A DNA stretch of 64,000 bases from Phanerodontia chrysosporium (Eukaryota > Basidiomycota > Agaricomycetes > Polyporales > Phanerochaetaceae): the NCBI GenBank assembly GCA_001910725.1, contig MJGA01000018.1, positions 372,001 to 436,000 on the forward strand. The letters run 5' to 3'. Positions 10,990 to 23,030 of this stretch are shown here, one piece after another. Within the stretch, counting starts at the first letter, position 1. Each line of letters starts with the position of its first letter. The position numbers and the translations under genes are program-made. The notes beneath the pieces were generated by a model. It searched no databases, was not told the origin of the DNA, and saw nothing but the letters and a program-made list of their open reading frames with translations.

Positions 10990-11710
10990 CTCGCCGGCCG
11001 GAATTTTGTCAACAGACAAGTAACGTGACGCCTTGCCAGCCTCTCCCCAGAAACGCATAAATAGCCCGCCCCCCTCGCCCTTCCATCCCATCAACCTCTC
11101 CCCTCGACCGCCGTCACCACACTTACTCCTCACCACTCCCTACTCTCTCTCGTCATGGAGCAAGGCTGTCGACGACGAACACCACATACCACGGGGGCCG
11201 GGCACCGACAGCAGGAGCTGCATGTGACTGGCAGGTACCGCTAGCCTCGTCGACGTCACGGTCGGGAACCTCGGCACTGCCGAGTTGAGCCTGGCCGCTG
11301 TTGTTGACGAGGTTCCCATGCAGGCCTGTCGGTGGCACCGGACCAGCAGGAACGCGCGACGCTCTCGGTGAGTCTCGCACGCCATTTCTCCGCGCCGTCG
11401 ACCTAACCGAGCTCTCTCCTAGAGCAGCGAGTCCGCGACGACGATGACTTCCGCCCATCAAGCGTCGAGAAATGCAGCATGACCATTACCCACCGCTCCA
11501 AGGAGCGACGAACTCGGACTGGGCATCGACAGCAGGAGCTGTGCGCGGCTGGCAGGTATCGCTAGCCCTTCCGACGACCCTTCTGGGAACCTCGGCTTTG
11601 CCGAGTCGATCATGGTTGCAGTAGTCGGCGGGGTTCCCGCACAGGCCTGTCGGTGCCCCTCAGCCTGCATGGTCCAACAGCTCGGTAGGTTCTAGTTCTG
11701 GTCTCAACGA
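10990..11710 (+). repeat. Inverted-repeat family, copy A (pairs with 24568-25310)
   Basis: This ~0.72 kb block recurs as the reverse complement at 24568-25310, clearly homologous along its whole length. In this orientation it starts with CCGGCCGG, then a TATA-like CATAAATAG (11056-11064), a C/T-rich leader, ATGGAGCAAGG at 11155, a palindromic unit at 11203-11334, a 55-nt intron-like segment (11368-11422, GTGAGT, CTAAC, CTCCTAG), and a second unit at 11524-11655. Each unit has outer arms CACCGACAG/CTGTCGGTG (one base differs in unit 2), inner arms GGGAACCTCG/CGAGGTTCCC and a central CTCGGC-ACT-GCCGAG hairpin (variants between units). A short ORF from 11155 ends in GRYR at the same place in both copies. 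In another frame that is open in copy B, copy A has a TGA. It could be a duplicated small transcription unit or a non-autonomous mobile element; I cannot tell. Confidence 0.75.
11056..11064 (+). promoter_or_regulatory. TATA-like box of repeat copy A
   Basis: CATAAATAG lies ~90 nt before the ATG at 11155 and before a C/T-rich stretch typical of fungal transcription starts. The same box is conserved in copy B on the minus strand (around 25236-25244). Confidence 0.45.
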
Positions 11711-12428
11711 GTGTGCCGTGAGTTGAGGAGTCTCTAGACGTTGAGGAGGACGTTTGGGGCATCCGCCGATGAAGAGATTCCGGCGCATGTCCAAAGGTCT
11801 ATCTAGTACCTGGTGAGTGAAAGCCCTTTGTAAGCATTCAAACTGCCAAACTACCCCTAACAGGATCGATAGAAAATGCTAGGTTGGCGATGTAAACTAC
11901 AATCTTTACGGCAATGTCGCTCACGCTGGGACGATCTGCAGGGTTGCGGGGACGGTCAGGAGCAACATAATACGGCCGATGGTCAGAGCCGCACATCCGT
12001 ATGATACTGTTGATAATGCATATCTTCGTTTGGTCCTCGTGTCGTGTCGCTTTGCGTGCGCTACCGCCACCCGGGCCGTAGGAGATAGAAGCCTTTCGGT
12101 GGGTGTCTGGACACTACTGGATGAAACGTGGATCAAGAATCCAAATGGACATGTCCCCGAAAGGGCACCTCAGAATATATAATACCCTACAAGATTTCAC
12201 CTGATAATTTACTAGAGGCTGCTCCCTGAGCGGTCTATGGCTGAATGGAAGAGGCTGATTGGCTGACGCTGAAGGGCGCTTCGTCAAGAATAGTCAGGCG
12301 GCATCTCGGCACGGGCTTGAAGCGTCCGCCTTCGAAGCAGAGTCTTGGTCGGACGACCATGCACCCACTCGCAAAATGAACTTGTTTTCCCCCACGTCCC
12401 TCTCGAGGCCTCGTAGACGACGGCAAGC
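11711..12428. other. Upstream region of the MFS transporter gene
   Basis: About 0.7 kb without a supportable gene; the part near 12180-12430 is the likely promoter and leader of the transporter. Nothing else recognised. Confidence 0.4.
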
Positions 12429-14949
12429 ATGGCGAATTTGGCAGCGTCGCCCTCTGCAAACGATGAGGTCGCGGCCGACTCGCTGAACGAGCTGCAGCAC
12501 AGTCACGACGTCACCAGAGTCAACAGCCGCGCTGCCGATAGCGATACGCATGGTCAGAGGAGCCAGGTCGACGCCGGAGGCGACGACGCACGCAAGGCGG
12601 GCCGCAGCGCGCGCAAGCCCGAGATCGAGCTCACGGACCAGACGAACCTGCTCCCGTTCAAAAAGATCCTCGCCGTCTTCAGCGGACTGGCCCTCTGTGC
12701 ACTGGTGTCGTGCCTCGACAGCACCATCGTTGCCACCGCGCTGCCTACTATATCCGCTGCGTTCAATGCGGGCTCGGTCGTGTCATGGGTGCCATCAGCG
12801 TACCTCCTGACGTCCACGGCGTTCCAGCCGCTCTGTACGTACGCTCGGCTTCCCTGTGTATACTTGCATCTTACGACGGAGCTCTGCAGATGGCCGCTTC
12901 AGTGATATCTTTGGTCGAAAGGCTGCGATGTGCATTGCCATGGGCACCTACATGTTTGGATGCCTGCTTGCGGGCTTCTCCAAATCTATCATTGAGCTGA
13001 TCATATTCAGAGGTATTGCTGGTGCCGGCGGAGGCGGCATCGTGAGCGTGCTGCAGATCATCATTTCCGACGTGGTCAGTCTAAGAGACCGGTGAGTATA
13101 TGCGCGTAGACATACCGTGAAATTCGACATTCATCACCTCGACAGAGGGAAATATCAGGGTATCATCGGAGGCGTCATTTCCTTGGGGTATGCTCTAGGG
13201 CCTGTCATCGGCGGTCTTCTAGCCCAGAAGGCCTCGTGGAGGGTAGGTCACGTTCTTCTGCGTCCCATAATGCCCGCATCTCATACGAGTAGTGGTGCTT
13301 CTGGGTGACACTACCGGTATCTGCGTTCGCAGTCGCCATAGTTTTGCTCGTCTTGCCCTTGAAGCGTGTCGAAGGCAATTTCCGCAGGTATGTCCTTCGA
13401 AACTTCAAGCTGCAATTGTCATATTTTCTAACATCGTACCTCAGGAAACTGATGGTCATCGACTACTTCGGCTGCGTTCTAACTCTGATAGCATGTGCTT
13501 TGTTGCTCTTACCACTCATCTGGGTTCGTAAGGCTTGCGACCACCCCTTGTTGACTTCGCTTACCTCTTCCAAACGCAGGGAGGCGTCACGTTTCCCTGG
13601 ACTTCAGCTGTGGTTCTGGCTCCGCTTTTCTGTGGGGCGGTCGTTGTGGGCATCTTCTGCCTTTGGGAATGGAAGGGAGCGAAATTGCCTATCGTCCCAA
13701 GTAAGCCTGGTCTTCATCTCGCGTCCTGCACCTCACCCATCATGGTGTAACAGTGTACATCTTCAAGCACGTCACCGTGACCGGTGTTTACATCACGATG
13801 TTTATCAAGTACGTACGCGTAGTGCGGTTTAGGGGACGTACTGATAGGGGCTCCTGCAGTGGGATGATCTTCTTCTCTGCGCTCTACTACTTGCCACAGT
13901 TCTTCCAGGTCGCGCTTGCCTACTCGCCTACAAGGTCGGGTGTCTTTCTCCTACCCGTTTTGGTCAGTCAGACAGTTGCAAGTTTCTGTGCTGTAAGTTG
14001 TGCTTTCCTCCTGCTGCCACCTTTCCTTTACACGCCTTCTTCAGGGTCAAATCATCAGCAAGACGGGCCGTTACAGGGTGCGTGTAGACAGTTTGAGCAT
14101 GCGGAAGGCTGACTAACCCTCGATTATCAGACTGTTATACATGTCGGATTTTCCGTCTGGGCAATTGGATGCGGATGTGTTTCGACGATCAGGCCCACTA
14201 CCCCCAAAGGCTTGATCATATTCTTCATGCTGCTTACTGGGACTGGCGGTGGACAGGTATGTCTAAAGATCCAAGATTCCTTTAGATATTCACGTCGACT
14301 ATTTTCCAGACTTTGCAGACGACCACTGTCGCAGCGCAAGCCAGTGTGTCCCGCAGAGACATGTCTGTCGTCACCGCCGTCCGTAATGTGCGTGCTCTTC
14401 TTTGCAACCTTTACTCGCCGAAGCTCTTATGACCTCGTGTAGTTTGTCAGGTTGCTTGGCGGAACGCTTGCTCTTGCTATCGGCTCGACCATCATGTGAG
14501 TCGCCATAAGCATTATTTCTCACTCTCCGCTGACATATTCTAGTAACAACTCCCTTCGGCACTCCATGACGAAACTAGACCTGACCTCGTCGACCGTCAA
14601 GAAGATTGTCGATGACCCGACGCTCCTTGGAGAGAGGCTCACAGGTGCCATGAACGACACCTCTAATCCTCTAAGCGCACTCGGCATCTCCCCAGACGCA
14701 GCGGACCGTATTCTCGATGGGTACAACAACGGCTTCCGGGCAGTATTCATCATGAACGCGACGTTGGCCGCCATTGCCACCATTGTGAGCATCCTCATGA
14801 TCCACCACAAGGAACTGACGCGCGGTGACGAGACCCAACTCAAGGCCCAAGCCAAGATCGAAGAGAAGAAGCAGCAGCAGCAGGACGACATCGAGATGGG
14901 TACGCTGCGCGCGGCCGATGGGTCTGACGACCAAAAGCAGGCACCCTAA
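12429..14949 (+). CDS. Major facilitator superfamily multidrug transporter, DHA2 (14-TM) type
   Basis: The N-terminal ~85 residues are hydrophilic, followed by TM1 with LDSTIVATALPTIS, the DHA2 signature in helix 1. MFS motif A is GRFSDIFGRK, formed right after the first intron (12835-12889). Then come RGIAGAGGGGIVSVLQIIIS, motif C-like GGVISLGYALGPVIGGLLAQ, and further hydrophobic helices to a last one (FIMNATLAAIATIVSILMI) before a charged cytoplasmic tail with a Gln run, ending at TAA 14947-14949. About ten short introns are needed; each exon fits the expected family order. It probably expels drugs or toxic metabolites through the plasma membrane by proton antiport; substrate unknown. ATG 12429 starts a clean frame into TM1. 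Family call sure, individual splice sites less so. Confidence 0.85.
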
Positions 14950-15222
14950 GTCCTGCAGACGATAGATGATGACCGTGACGACACCGTGCACGAGGTCCAT
15001 GATATGTCGTACTTCTCCGGTATAATGTGTAGAGTTAATGCTGTAGAAACAATCATAGACGTGGTGGGAACTTCGACTTGGTACGGCCGCAGCAACAGCT
15101 TCGTTGCACAAACGCATCAATTGATTGAGACTCCTAAGCTCTCAGCCTAGGCACCCGCCTACACACGCACATACAACTCAAAACGTACCGGAGCCGTGCG
15201 CACACGCAACTTGACAGGAGCC

Positions 15223-15846
15223 ATGTCGACACCACCACCGCCCCCGACGCCCCCGCCGGCCCCCAAGTCGCGCTTCGCGCCCTACCGCCAGGCCCTGCAG
15301 GCCATCTCCGCACGCACGGGCACGGCGCTCCCGTCGCTCATCGTCTCGTTCGGGCTCGTCCACGAGCTCACGGCCATCGGCGCGCTTGCGGGCCTCTTCT
15401 TCAGCGCACGCGCGCTCGGCGTCGGCGACCGCTTCGTGCAGGCAGTCACCGCGGAGACGGAGGGCGAGCCGGGCTGGGCACGCGAGACGGCGCGCGGGTG
15501 GCTCGACGAGGGCGGGCACTGGGCGCACCGCGTCGGGCGCCGCTACGGCATCTTCGGGTACGAGAAGCACGGCGCGAGGGAGGACGCGCAGGCGTGCAGG
15601 AGCCCGAAGAGGGACAGGTCGCGACACGGATTGCGGGGGACGCTGCGAATGCGATTCTGGCGTACGGCCTGACCAAGGTGCGAGTGCAACCGGTGCGACG
15701 ACGAGGCAGCTGCTGACGACTAGGCCTAGGCCTTGATGCCCCTTCGCCTTGGGCTTTCGATGTACCTCACACCAGGATTCGCGAGAAGAGTCGTAGATCC
15801 CGTTCGGAGGAATGTAATGAGCCTGTTCCGCAAGAAGTCGCAGTAG
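15223..15846 (+). CDS. Small fungal mitochondrial-type membrane protein with an apparent frameshift
   Basis: ATG 15223 opens MSTPPPPPTPPPAPKSRFAP, then helices including PSLIVSFGLVHELTAIGALA and a segment WAHRVGRRYGIFGYEKHG. The family-like continuation (QEPEEGQVATRIAGDAANAI...AYGLTK) is in a different frame from about 15590-15605. No GT-AG intron of suitable length bridges the two, so a 1-nt change, sequence error or unusual splice is implied. A 52-nt intron (15678-15729) then leads in phase to ALMPLRLGLSMYLTPGFARR and a stop at 15844-15846. The final helix plus basic tail resembles small mitochondrial inner-membrane proteins of fungi (yeast Fmp10-like is my best memory, unverified). Either a broken gene or one base miscalled. 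Confidence 0.55.
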
Positions 15847-17474
15847 ATCGCCTTATGGCTGGCCAAGAGGGCTGTTGGGCCGACAGAATATCATGAATAA
15901 AATAGCTGAGGAGCTGCAGCGCTATGTGTGATGTGCAAAGAGCAGATGTCGAACCGACTCAGACACCAGTGGGATGCCCACGCAATGAGCACCGACAAGA
16001 CTTGTGCGTCCCGTACATTGTCACGTGATACGCAGACCCCTGCCCTAAAGGAGGGGACGTATACCGCGCGGCTCTCACGTTGGGCGATTCTCCGGCTCTG
16101 TCCCCTACGCTCACGACCCCGCAATAGTGCAGCCACAATGGCTGCACGTCGGTGGCACCGTGGCAAGCTCGACATCCCACAGGGTTGGAGGTGCGTGTAT
16201 ACTGGCTCGCGGGTTGACTACTTATTCATCTGCGTTTTTTAGACAGTCGGTCTCCGCCCGTCCTTGCTGATGCGTCCTATGGACGCAATCGGCATGAATA
16301 CCCTTTGAATCGACTACAACAGTCTGCTTCTTTGGGTCATGCCGTAAGTTCTTCCACATGTTGTCTGTCTAAGCTGGCAGCTGAATATTCTCTCAGTTCG
16401 TTATGGATATCCATATCGATGGCCGTGTTGGCTTGGCTACCTTTGTTCACCATGCGGTTGGTGGACCGAGGAGGCCTTGCCTGATATGCAAATCAAATGC
16501 CCCAGGCCCCTTCACTGTGTCGAAGCCAGCAAGCTCCACCCACCATACCACCTGCCCGCCCCATCTCAACACTGGGCTCGCCTCTGACAACACGCCGTCT
16601 GCCTCTGCAAACATGCCACTCGCTAGTTTGCTTTGTGCAACAACTTTGTACGTCCTGGTGTGCGACAGTTGTAGGATGTTAGTGGGAAGTTTTGGTTAGG
16701 TTGTAGCCTGTCTGCTTCTCTGGCAAAGTCAATATATGCTGACACAGTCCAATTCTCTGATTGACTTCTGAGTTGTCGTTGCTGAAGTTGGCCGCGCCTC
16801 ATTAGCAAGGTATCGATGTTTCCTGTGCACACCGAATTTAATTCCGCTTCGATGACCCAGGTTGTCGGGTGGGCATTACTACCACCACACAAGTGCGCGC
16901 CGGTCTCACTCTGTTGCTGTATTGTGTCCTTGTTTGCAGCATCGCGCCAGAACGCCTCTGACAGCTGTCGACTCCCTGTCCTCATCATCGATGGCTATCA
17001 CGCCATCCTCTCAACTCGAGCGTGCCCCTGCAAAGTCTATCGGGAGGTCTGCAAGTCCGCCATACACTGCTCAGCGTCCATACGTAGCGAGCGCGACGCC
17101 GTTGTCCCTCCTTTCGCCATCCGACATCAAAACGCGTTTGCACGCCTACGACCTCGGGGCTTCAGGATCACCGGACGTCAGGGGGAACAGAAATAGACTC
17201 ATGCAGCAGCTGTTCATCTGCGCGTCCACCGTCGCCGTGGATTGGGCGATCAGCGCACTCCTTTGGAGTCCCGCTGCTGGCCCCTCGATGCGAGCGCCCT
17301 CGCTTGCGGTAGTCTTCATATCCAGGGTGAATGCGCACGTCACAACTCTAACCGTGTCGCCTGTGCTACCCGCAGGGGGGCTGGCAGGGACCCTCCACAC
17401 GATGGATATATATATGACCGGTGCGCGTCGAGCCATTCTCCACTGTCCCTGCGCCCCGCCGCACGCACCTTGTA
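15847..17474. other. Long intergenic region, no gene seen
   Basis: About 1.6 kb. Frames are short and lack coding character. Around 17390-17470 there is an ATATATATATGACC run a few dozen bases before the next gene that can serve as its TATA region. No repeat recognised. Confidence 0.35.
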
Positions 17475-18620
17475 ATGACCGGCATCAACTATGCTCGCTA
17501 CGAAGGCATCGAGAAGAGCGAGCTACCAGGCGCCATCATCATGGCCGTGGTGTACCTGCCGCTGTTCATCCTGAACGTGGTGCGCAGCATCCGCAATCCG
17601 ACCTATGTGCTTATCGTCCTTGCACTGTTCTGCGCCAGTGAGCGGCCCTTTCCTCTGCTCACTCTCTGAGCAAGGTCTGACACGCTGCATAGTCCGTGTC
17701 ACGGCCTTCACCTTGCGGGCAATCCTCGCTGGTAGCGACACGGCGGGCGAGAACATCAACGTCTACATTGCGGAATCGGTCATATACTCCGTAGGCTTCT
17801 TTGCGCTGCTGTACTCTGCGTACTCGCTCGTTCTTGACCGGTGCGTACTAGCCTCTCACCGGAGAGATCCTCTACTGACGCGACTGCGCGTAGCATGCAC
17901 ATGTTGCGTGTTAGCCCTATGATCTCTGACGGACCCCTGGGGATCGTCATGCGTATCATCAGCAACAGGCGTATCATCCGACTTGTGCTGGTGGTAGCAG
18001 TAGCGCTTGGAATTGCTGCAGGGGTGAGACTCTCTTGCCCCCTTCTGGCGCGAGGTGACTGAGCATACACAGTCCATGACGAACTCGAGCAACCAATCGA
18101 CCTTGGACACTGCGTCGACCCTCCGGAAAGCCAGCGTCTATATTTTCCTCGCCGTCTGCGCTTGCCTCGTCCTCGTCGCGGGCCACCTGACACTGGAAGA
18201 GATGATGAGTGCGTGCACGCGACTGCCGCTCCGCGCGACCACAGCTGACGATTTCGTGGTTTTCAGGTGGCTCCAGGAATTTTGATGCGCCTATCGGTCG
18301 CAAGTACCGCATCATCGTGCTTCTCGCCATCGCGTTCCTCTGTCTGATCCGTGAGGCATTTTACGCAGCCACGGTGAACAATCTCTCGAAGGTGCGTTCG
18401 TGTTATTGGTCGTCTCCGCTAAGTCTCACTTGCCTCGTACTTGTAGCAAGACAATGCACGCTTGTGGTACCCCCTGTCGGCGCTCATGGAGCTGCTCGCG
18501 GTGTTGCTCTTTGCGGTCCCGGGGCTTGTGCCTTCGAGGAAGGAGATTATGGAAGCCGAGCAATCGAAAGGCCTTGGAGCTCCAGACTCGGAAAACGAGA
18601 TGGGCAGGTTCACCAAGTAA
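17475..18620 (+). CDS. Seven-TM fungal membrane protein, paralogue 1
   Basis: Six exons can be followed: 17475-17637, 17693-17840, 17894-~18029, 18073-~18209, 18267-18391 and 18447-18620, with phases that agree with two paralogues in this window. Hydrophobic segments, in order, are AIIMAVVYLPLFILNVV, the TAFTLRAILAG helix, VIYSVGFFALLYSAYSLVL, LVLVVAVALGIAAG, VYIFLAVCACLVLVAGHL, IIVLLAIAFLCLIREAFY and ELLAVLLFAVPGLVPS, which makes seven. The N-terminus has INYARYEGIEKSELPGA. The C-terminal tail is short, acidic and hydrophilic. It resembles the uncharacterised fungal membrane family labelled DUF7702 (from memory). The topology is receptor-like, but no ligand or partner can be named. ATG 17475 aligns with the paralogues. 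Confidence 0.8.
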
Positions 18621-19239
18621 CCAGCGCCACCGTTATCTCGTCCACGGTGCCAGAGTTGGACCTGCAGTACGGTCGAGTTGTGCTCCTTGTACCATATCCC
18701 GCCGATGATTACTAGCTCTATATACTTTTAGCTTGCGCTCTCTCCGCTTCAAGGCACGTACGTCGAGGAGGCACCGCGGCGGCGACTAGCCTTGCACACG
18801 GACTGCTGGAGTGATTTCCACCGCGCTGCGGGGTACACTGCATCTAACTACTCACAACGGTTGACAGGTCACTTGCGCATGTCCCTGCTGCGCCTTGAGG
18901 GACCTGGAACACACAGTCCAATGAAAACGACACTGCACCTCCCTGCGGCTGGCCGGGGCCCGAACAAGCGCCCAAAGACACCTTTGGCACGGCGGCCGGT
19001 CTGCGAGCGTGCTGATCTTCCTCTGCAGACGAGGGGCCCCCGTTGACGATTGGCCCACAGCCACAGCGTCGGGTTTCTAGATGTGCGTGCTTCGACGCTG
19101 CGGAAAAATGCGCCTCCACCTGCCCCACCACCGCCTCGTTTGAGGAGCGGTCCGATTTTCTCGAGGACCTGGCGCGAGGAATAAAAAGGCCCGGGATGTT
19201 GAACTCCCAGAAAACACCCCTCACTCCTTTGTCATTCCC
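18621..19239. other. Spacer between tandem seven-TM paralogues
   Basis: About 0.6 kb. An AATAAAAAGG box (near 19180-19190), ~50 nt before the next ATG, is a likely TATA element for paralogue 2. No gene seen. Confidence 0.45.
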
Positions 19240-20441
19240 ATGGCCAACGAGTCCATCAACTATGCCCGCTACGAGGGCATCCAGCACAGCGAGCTCCCCG
19301 CTGCGATCGTCTTCACGCTGCTTTATGTCCCCTCCTTTGTCCTCTTCCTGGTCCTCGGCTTCAAGCGTCCGACCTTCGTGTGGCGGTCCCTAGCCCTCTT
19401 CAGCGTCGGTGCGTGCTAACCGCTTCGCGTATGAGGACATATCGACTGACGGCAGTGCTAGTTCGTGCGACCGCGTTCGCTCTCCGCGCCGTCCTGGCAG
19501 GCAGTTCGACAGCGGGGACAAACCTCAACCTATACATCGCGCAGCAGGTCATCTACAGCGTCGGCTTCTTTGGTTTGCTATACTCCGCATATACGCTTGT
19601 CCTCGACCGGTACGTCTTGTCCTGCTTCGAGCTCCATTTCCAGTTCTAACAGAGCACTTCGATCAGTGATGACATGGTCAACGGGCCCGACAAGAAGCGT
19701 CAGCTACCTGGACCTCTAGGGATCATCGCCAAAATCGCAAAGACCCGCATGCTCGTGCGAGTCATCTTGATGGCCGCGGTCGGCCTCGGTGTCGCTGCTG
19801 GCGTAAGTATCACCAACCCTCCATGTCTCATGTACATCGTGCTCACCGTAATGCCCGCCAGATCAAACAATCCGACAACGACAGCAGCAGCCAGTCGACC
19901 GGAAACAGCCTGCGTAAAGTCAGCACCATCATCTTCCTTGTTGTGTCCATCATGCTCCTGCTGGTGACCGTGACGCTCGTCTACGACGAGCACCGAGGTA
20001 CGCACTCCCGGTCTTCCTCCCGGCCTATGGCTCATGGTCCCGGATATGCAGGTGGCATGCTGTACGAGGTGACCCCTTCCATCGGCAAGCGCTACGGCAC
20101 GATCGTCCTCCTCACCGTTGCAATGCTCTGTATCGTACGTGAAGCATTCCTGTGCGCGACTCTGGGCAACACCGCAAGGGTACGCACCTTCTCCTCACTC
20201 TCGTGCACACCTACTGACCGCTCCAATCCAGCAAAACGAGGCCGCGCTGTTTTATCCGCTCGCGGCGTCGACAGAGTTCGTCGCCGCACTGCTGTTCCTT
20301 GTGCCGGGGCTCGTGCCGTCCAAGTACGAAATCGAAGCGCGCCGTGATCAGGTGCAGAATGCGCACAGCGAAGGATATGCGTTGAATAGCAATATGCCCC
20401 AGGCATATGCCTCCGGCCGACCTTATGCCACTCCTGCTTGA
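19240..20441 (+). CDS. Seven-TM fungal membrane protein, paralogue 2
   Basis: Same exon plan as the gene at 17475: exon 1 ends at 19408, exon 2 starts at 19462, and later introns sit at equivalent helices. N-terminus MANESINYARYEGIQHSELP; helices AIVFTLLYVPSFVLFLVLGF, the TAFALRAVLAG helix, VIYSVGFFGLLYSAYTLVL, MLVRVILMAAVGLGVAAG, TIIFLVVSIMLLLVTVTLVY, GTIVLLTVAMLCIVREAFLC and EFVAALLFLVPGLVPS. The tail ends ASGRPYATPA at TGA 20439-20441. The exon 1 helix and the loops are the most diverged of the three paralogues, and exon 3 carries its own loop (DMVNGPDKKRQLPGPLG). Function unknown. Confidence 0.8.
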
Positions 20442-20675
20442 GAAGTCAGAGGTCTTCGCTTCCGTTAGGGTACCCTTTTTCTGCGCTCCTTCGATATATC
20501 GGCCCTTCGCTGATCTACCACTTTTCTGCCCATCGTGATTAACCATTCTTTTACTCGTCACCTAATGATACATCTTTGCTAATAACGCTACATAAAAGCG
20601 TTGAGTGAATCTCATTCCTGTGAAAGAGGTGCGCACCAAACAGGGCGCAGAAAGGTGATTGACGCGGTGCAATCC

Positions 20676-23030
20676 TCATACATCTGCGTTTCTCCATACG
20701 GGATCCACCCACTCCAAACCGAAGAGGTCGAACACCTCCTTCTCTGTCTTTGGATAAAATGGTTTTGAATCGTATCTCCGCGTACTAGGTGCAAGTGAGT
20801 GATGATTTGATGGAAGAGGTGAGAGAGTCGCACATTCCGGAGCTATCAAACTTCATGCCCCTGGATCCCTGTTAACACGCGATGAGACTTGAACGAGAGA
20901 ATATCCGCACTTCTTGTCTTTTGCCCACTGCCTTATGTCTCTCTGGAACATGATCGAACCACTCCTGCACATGTCTCAGTTTGAGCGATGCACAGAGAGG
21001 GATATATACGCACCATCCGATGACGGCGCACCAGTACACCTCAGGCTGCGCGAAGATCAGGTCCACGCGCCGCCTGGTGCCTTTGTAGAACGACGACGAC
21101 GGAGGGAGGATAAAGACGGTGAGCGCCTTCTCGAGCGAATCCCAATGCGTCGTCCGAAGAGGGTTGTGCCCATGGAAGCCCGAGAGATGCATTACATGGG
21201 TGACCATGCCTGCGACGCTGTCACAGTTAGCGGCGGAGAACATGGACAGAGAGGAGGATACCCACCCTTATGATGCAGGTGCTGCACGAAGCGTTTGCAG
21301 AGGCCTTTGGACTTAGTCGGGTCGGGGTGAGTGAACACGATGTCGACATCGTTGCTTTCTGGCTTTCCTCGCCGGTAGCTATTCTTGGTCAGAGTGTTTC
21401 CATGGACGGTATGCAGGGATGCTCACCCTCCGACAATCGTAGAGACGCAGCCTGGTTCGACGACGTTGAGCTCATCCATGATGACCCGACCCATCTCTTC
21501 TACCTCGGCTCTCGGGATCCTGGACGCTGATGTGAGCGGAGCGGCGCGTAGACTTGACCACGATTCCGTACTTCAGCTCAAAATCCTTTCTGAGACTTAG
21601 TGCGATCTTGATCCACGTCTCTCCAAGTCCCGCCTCTGCGGTCCTCCCAAACCTCTCCTGGTGTTGCAGCTCCACAAGCTGGCTCTCCCCCTCCTCGGGT
21701 TCGACGCCGAAGTAAATCTCCAGATCCTCTATAGTGCGCAGTCCGAGGGCATACAACCTTCGGGCGGTCGAGGGGCCAATGCCGTATATCGACGTAAATA
21801 AGGTCAGGGACTTGAAGCGTTCAGAGGAAGCGATCGTGCCTGTGCGTTCTATCAGACGAGGATCACCCGCAGGGATATGACAACTGACGAGCTTCTGATA
21901 TTCGACCTCTATCCAAGAACTCTTGAACCTAGGTTGCTTCAGAAGATGAGTGTATGCGAAGTAAATGAATGCTGACTAGGCCTGTAAGCTTCGTCCCGAA
22001 GTACGGAAGCTCTTCAACTTGACGGATGGAGGTGATCAGGCGTGGATAGGCTAGGCCGCGACGTGAGTTCGATAACCACTGAAGGAGCGTATACAGCCAA
22101 CCCTTTATGACACTGATAGCTCGCGAATAGCTCAATGCACTGCGTTCTTCGCCCTCGAGAGCGCGGGACCGCTTGATGATGTCGAGCTCAAGCGCGAGAG
22201 CCTGATTGGGGCAAATTAGAGGCGAAGCCCGCTGACACGCGTATTTCGCGTCGAAGTGAAGCTTGGAGAGGTCTGTGGACGGCGGCGGTGAAGGGGGAAG
22301 TAGGTAGGAAGGGATGGAATGCGATTCAGCGGTCGAGCTTTCTCCAGTAGCTGTTGAAGCTTTTGGCGGCGAGTCAAGCTTGGCCTTCGGTCGCAGCTCT
22401 GTGTCTGCGCTTGCTAATGGCGGTGTGCGGGACGGCGATCCGGAAGAGGCGGGAGGAGAGGGGTAGTTAGCTTCAGGGCCAGGAGGTTGCTCCTCTTCCA
22501 TGTCCGTGTCCTCGCACTCGCAGGGTTCGGCATTGCAGACGGGACAATTCTTGATGGTTTCCTCTCGCAGGTCTTGTAGCGCAACGTACGGTGCACACTC
22601 GAGGGGCTTCCCTTCCGCGACGGAGTCGCGCAGCCATGCAGGCGACACGACCGCTTTGCTTTTCTAAGGTGGCGTCAACGGTCCTCGTCTAGCCTAGCGA
22701 ACGGCGGCTTACTGCAATGTCCCATGACACGTGCCTCTCCAGCCTCCTGCGCATGGTAACGGACGTGATGATCACATCCGCATCCTCTGCGTCGTCGCAA
22801 ACGCGCTCGCAATGTCGTTCGGCGAGCGTGAACAGCTCTGCGATGGTGCGACCGTCCATCTTCGCTTGGACAATGTATACCTTGACATTGGGAAATATCT
22901 TCGCGGAGCGACTGACTTTGGACCTCTTCGACGGGATATTCACGTCTGGCGGCGTCCCGGGAGGATTCGACCTACCAGAGGAGTAGCCCGACGACTCCTG
23001 GTGCACTGCAGCAGGCCTCTTGAACGGCAT
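20676..23030 (-). CDS. POL4: Family X DNA polymerase (Pol IV / Pol lambda-mu type) with BRCT domain
   Basis: From ATG 23030: basic Ser/Pro leader, a BRCT domain (FPNVKVYIVQAKMDGRT ... SWDIAVSRRS, then VVSPAWLRDSVAEGKPL after an intron), a Cys pair region (CPVCNAEPCECED), a long Ser/Pro linker, the helix-hairpin-helix part (TSIYGIGPSTARRLYALGLR) and the polymerase domain. The catalytic Asp pair is in ESNDVDIVFTHPD, the third Asp in RRRVDLIFAQPEVYW. The fingers/thumb end in VGWSGS-like ..GWSGSIMFQRD, KKGMKFDSSGIT and EVFDLFGLEWVDPVWRNADV. Stop TGA at 20676-20678. The last exons need introns with donors GTGCGG and GTGCGA. It fills short gaps during base-excision repair and non-homologous end joining in the nucleus. 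All catalytic residues are present. Confidence 0.87.

Noticed and set aside
12550..12817. Alternate-frame ORFs over the first MFS exon
   Set aside because: Shadows; the + frame from 12429 carries the DHA2 signature.
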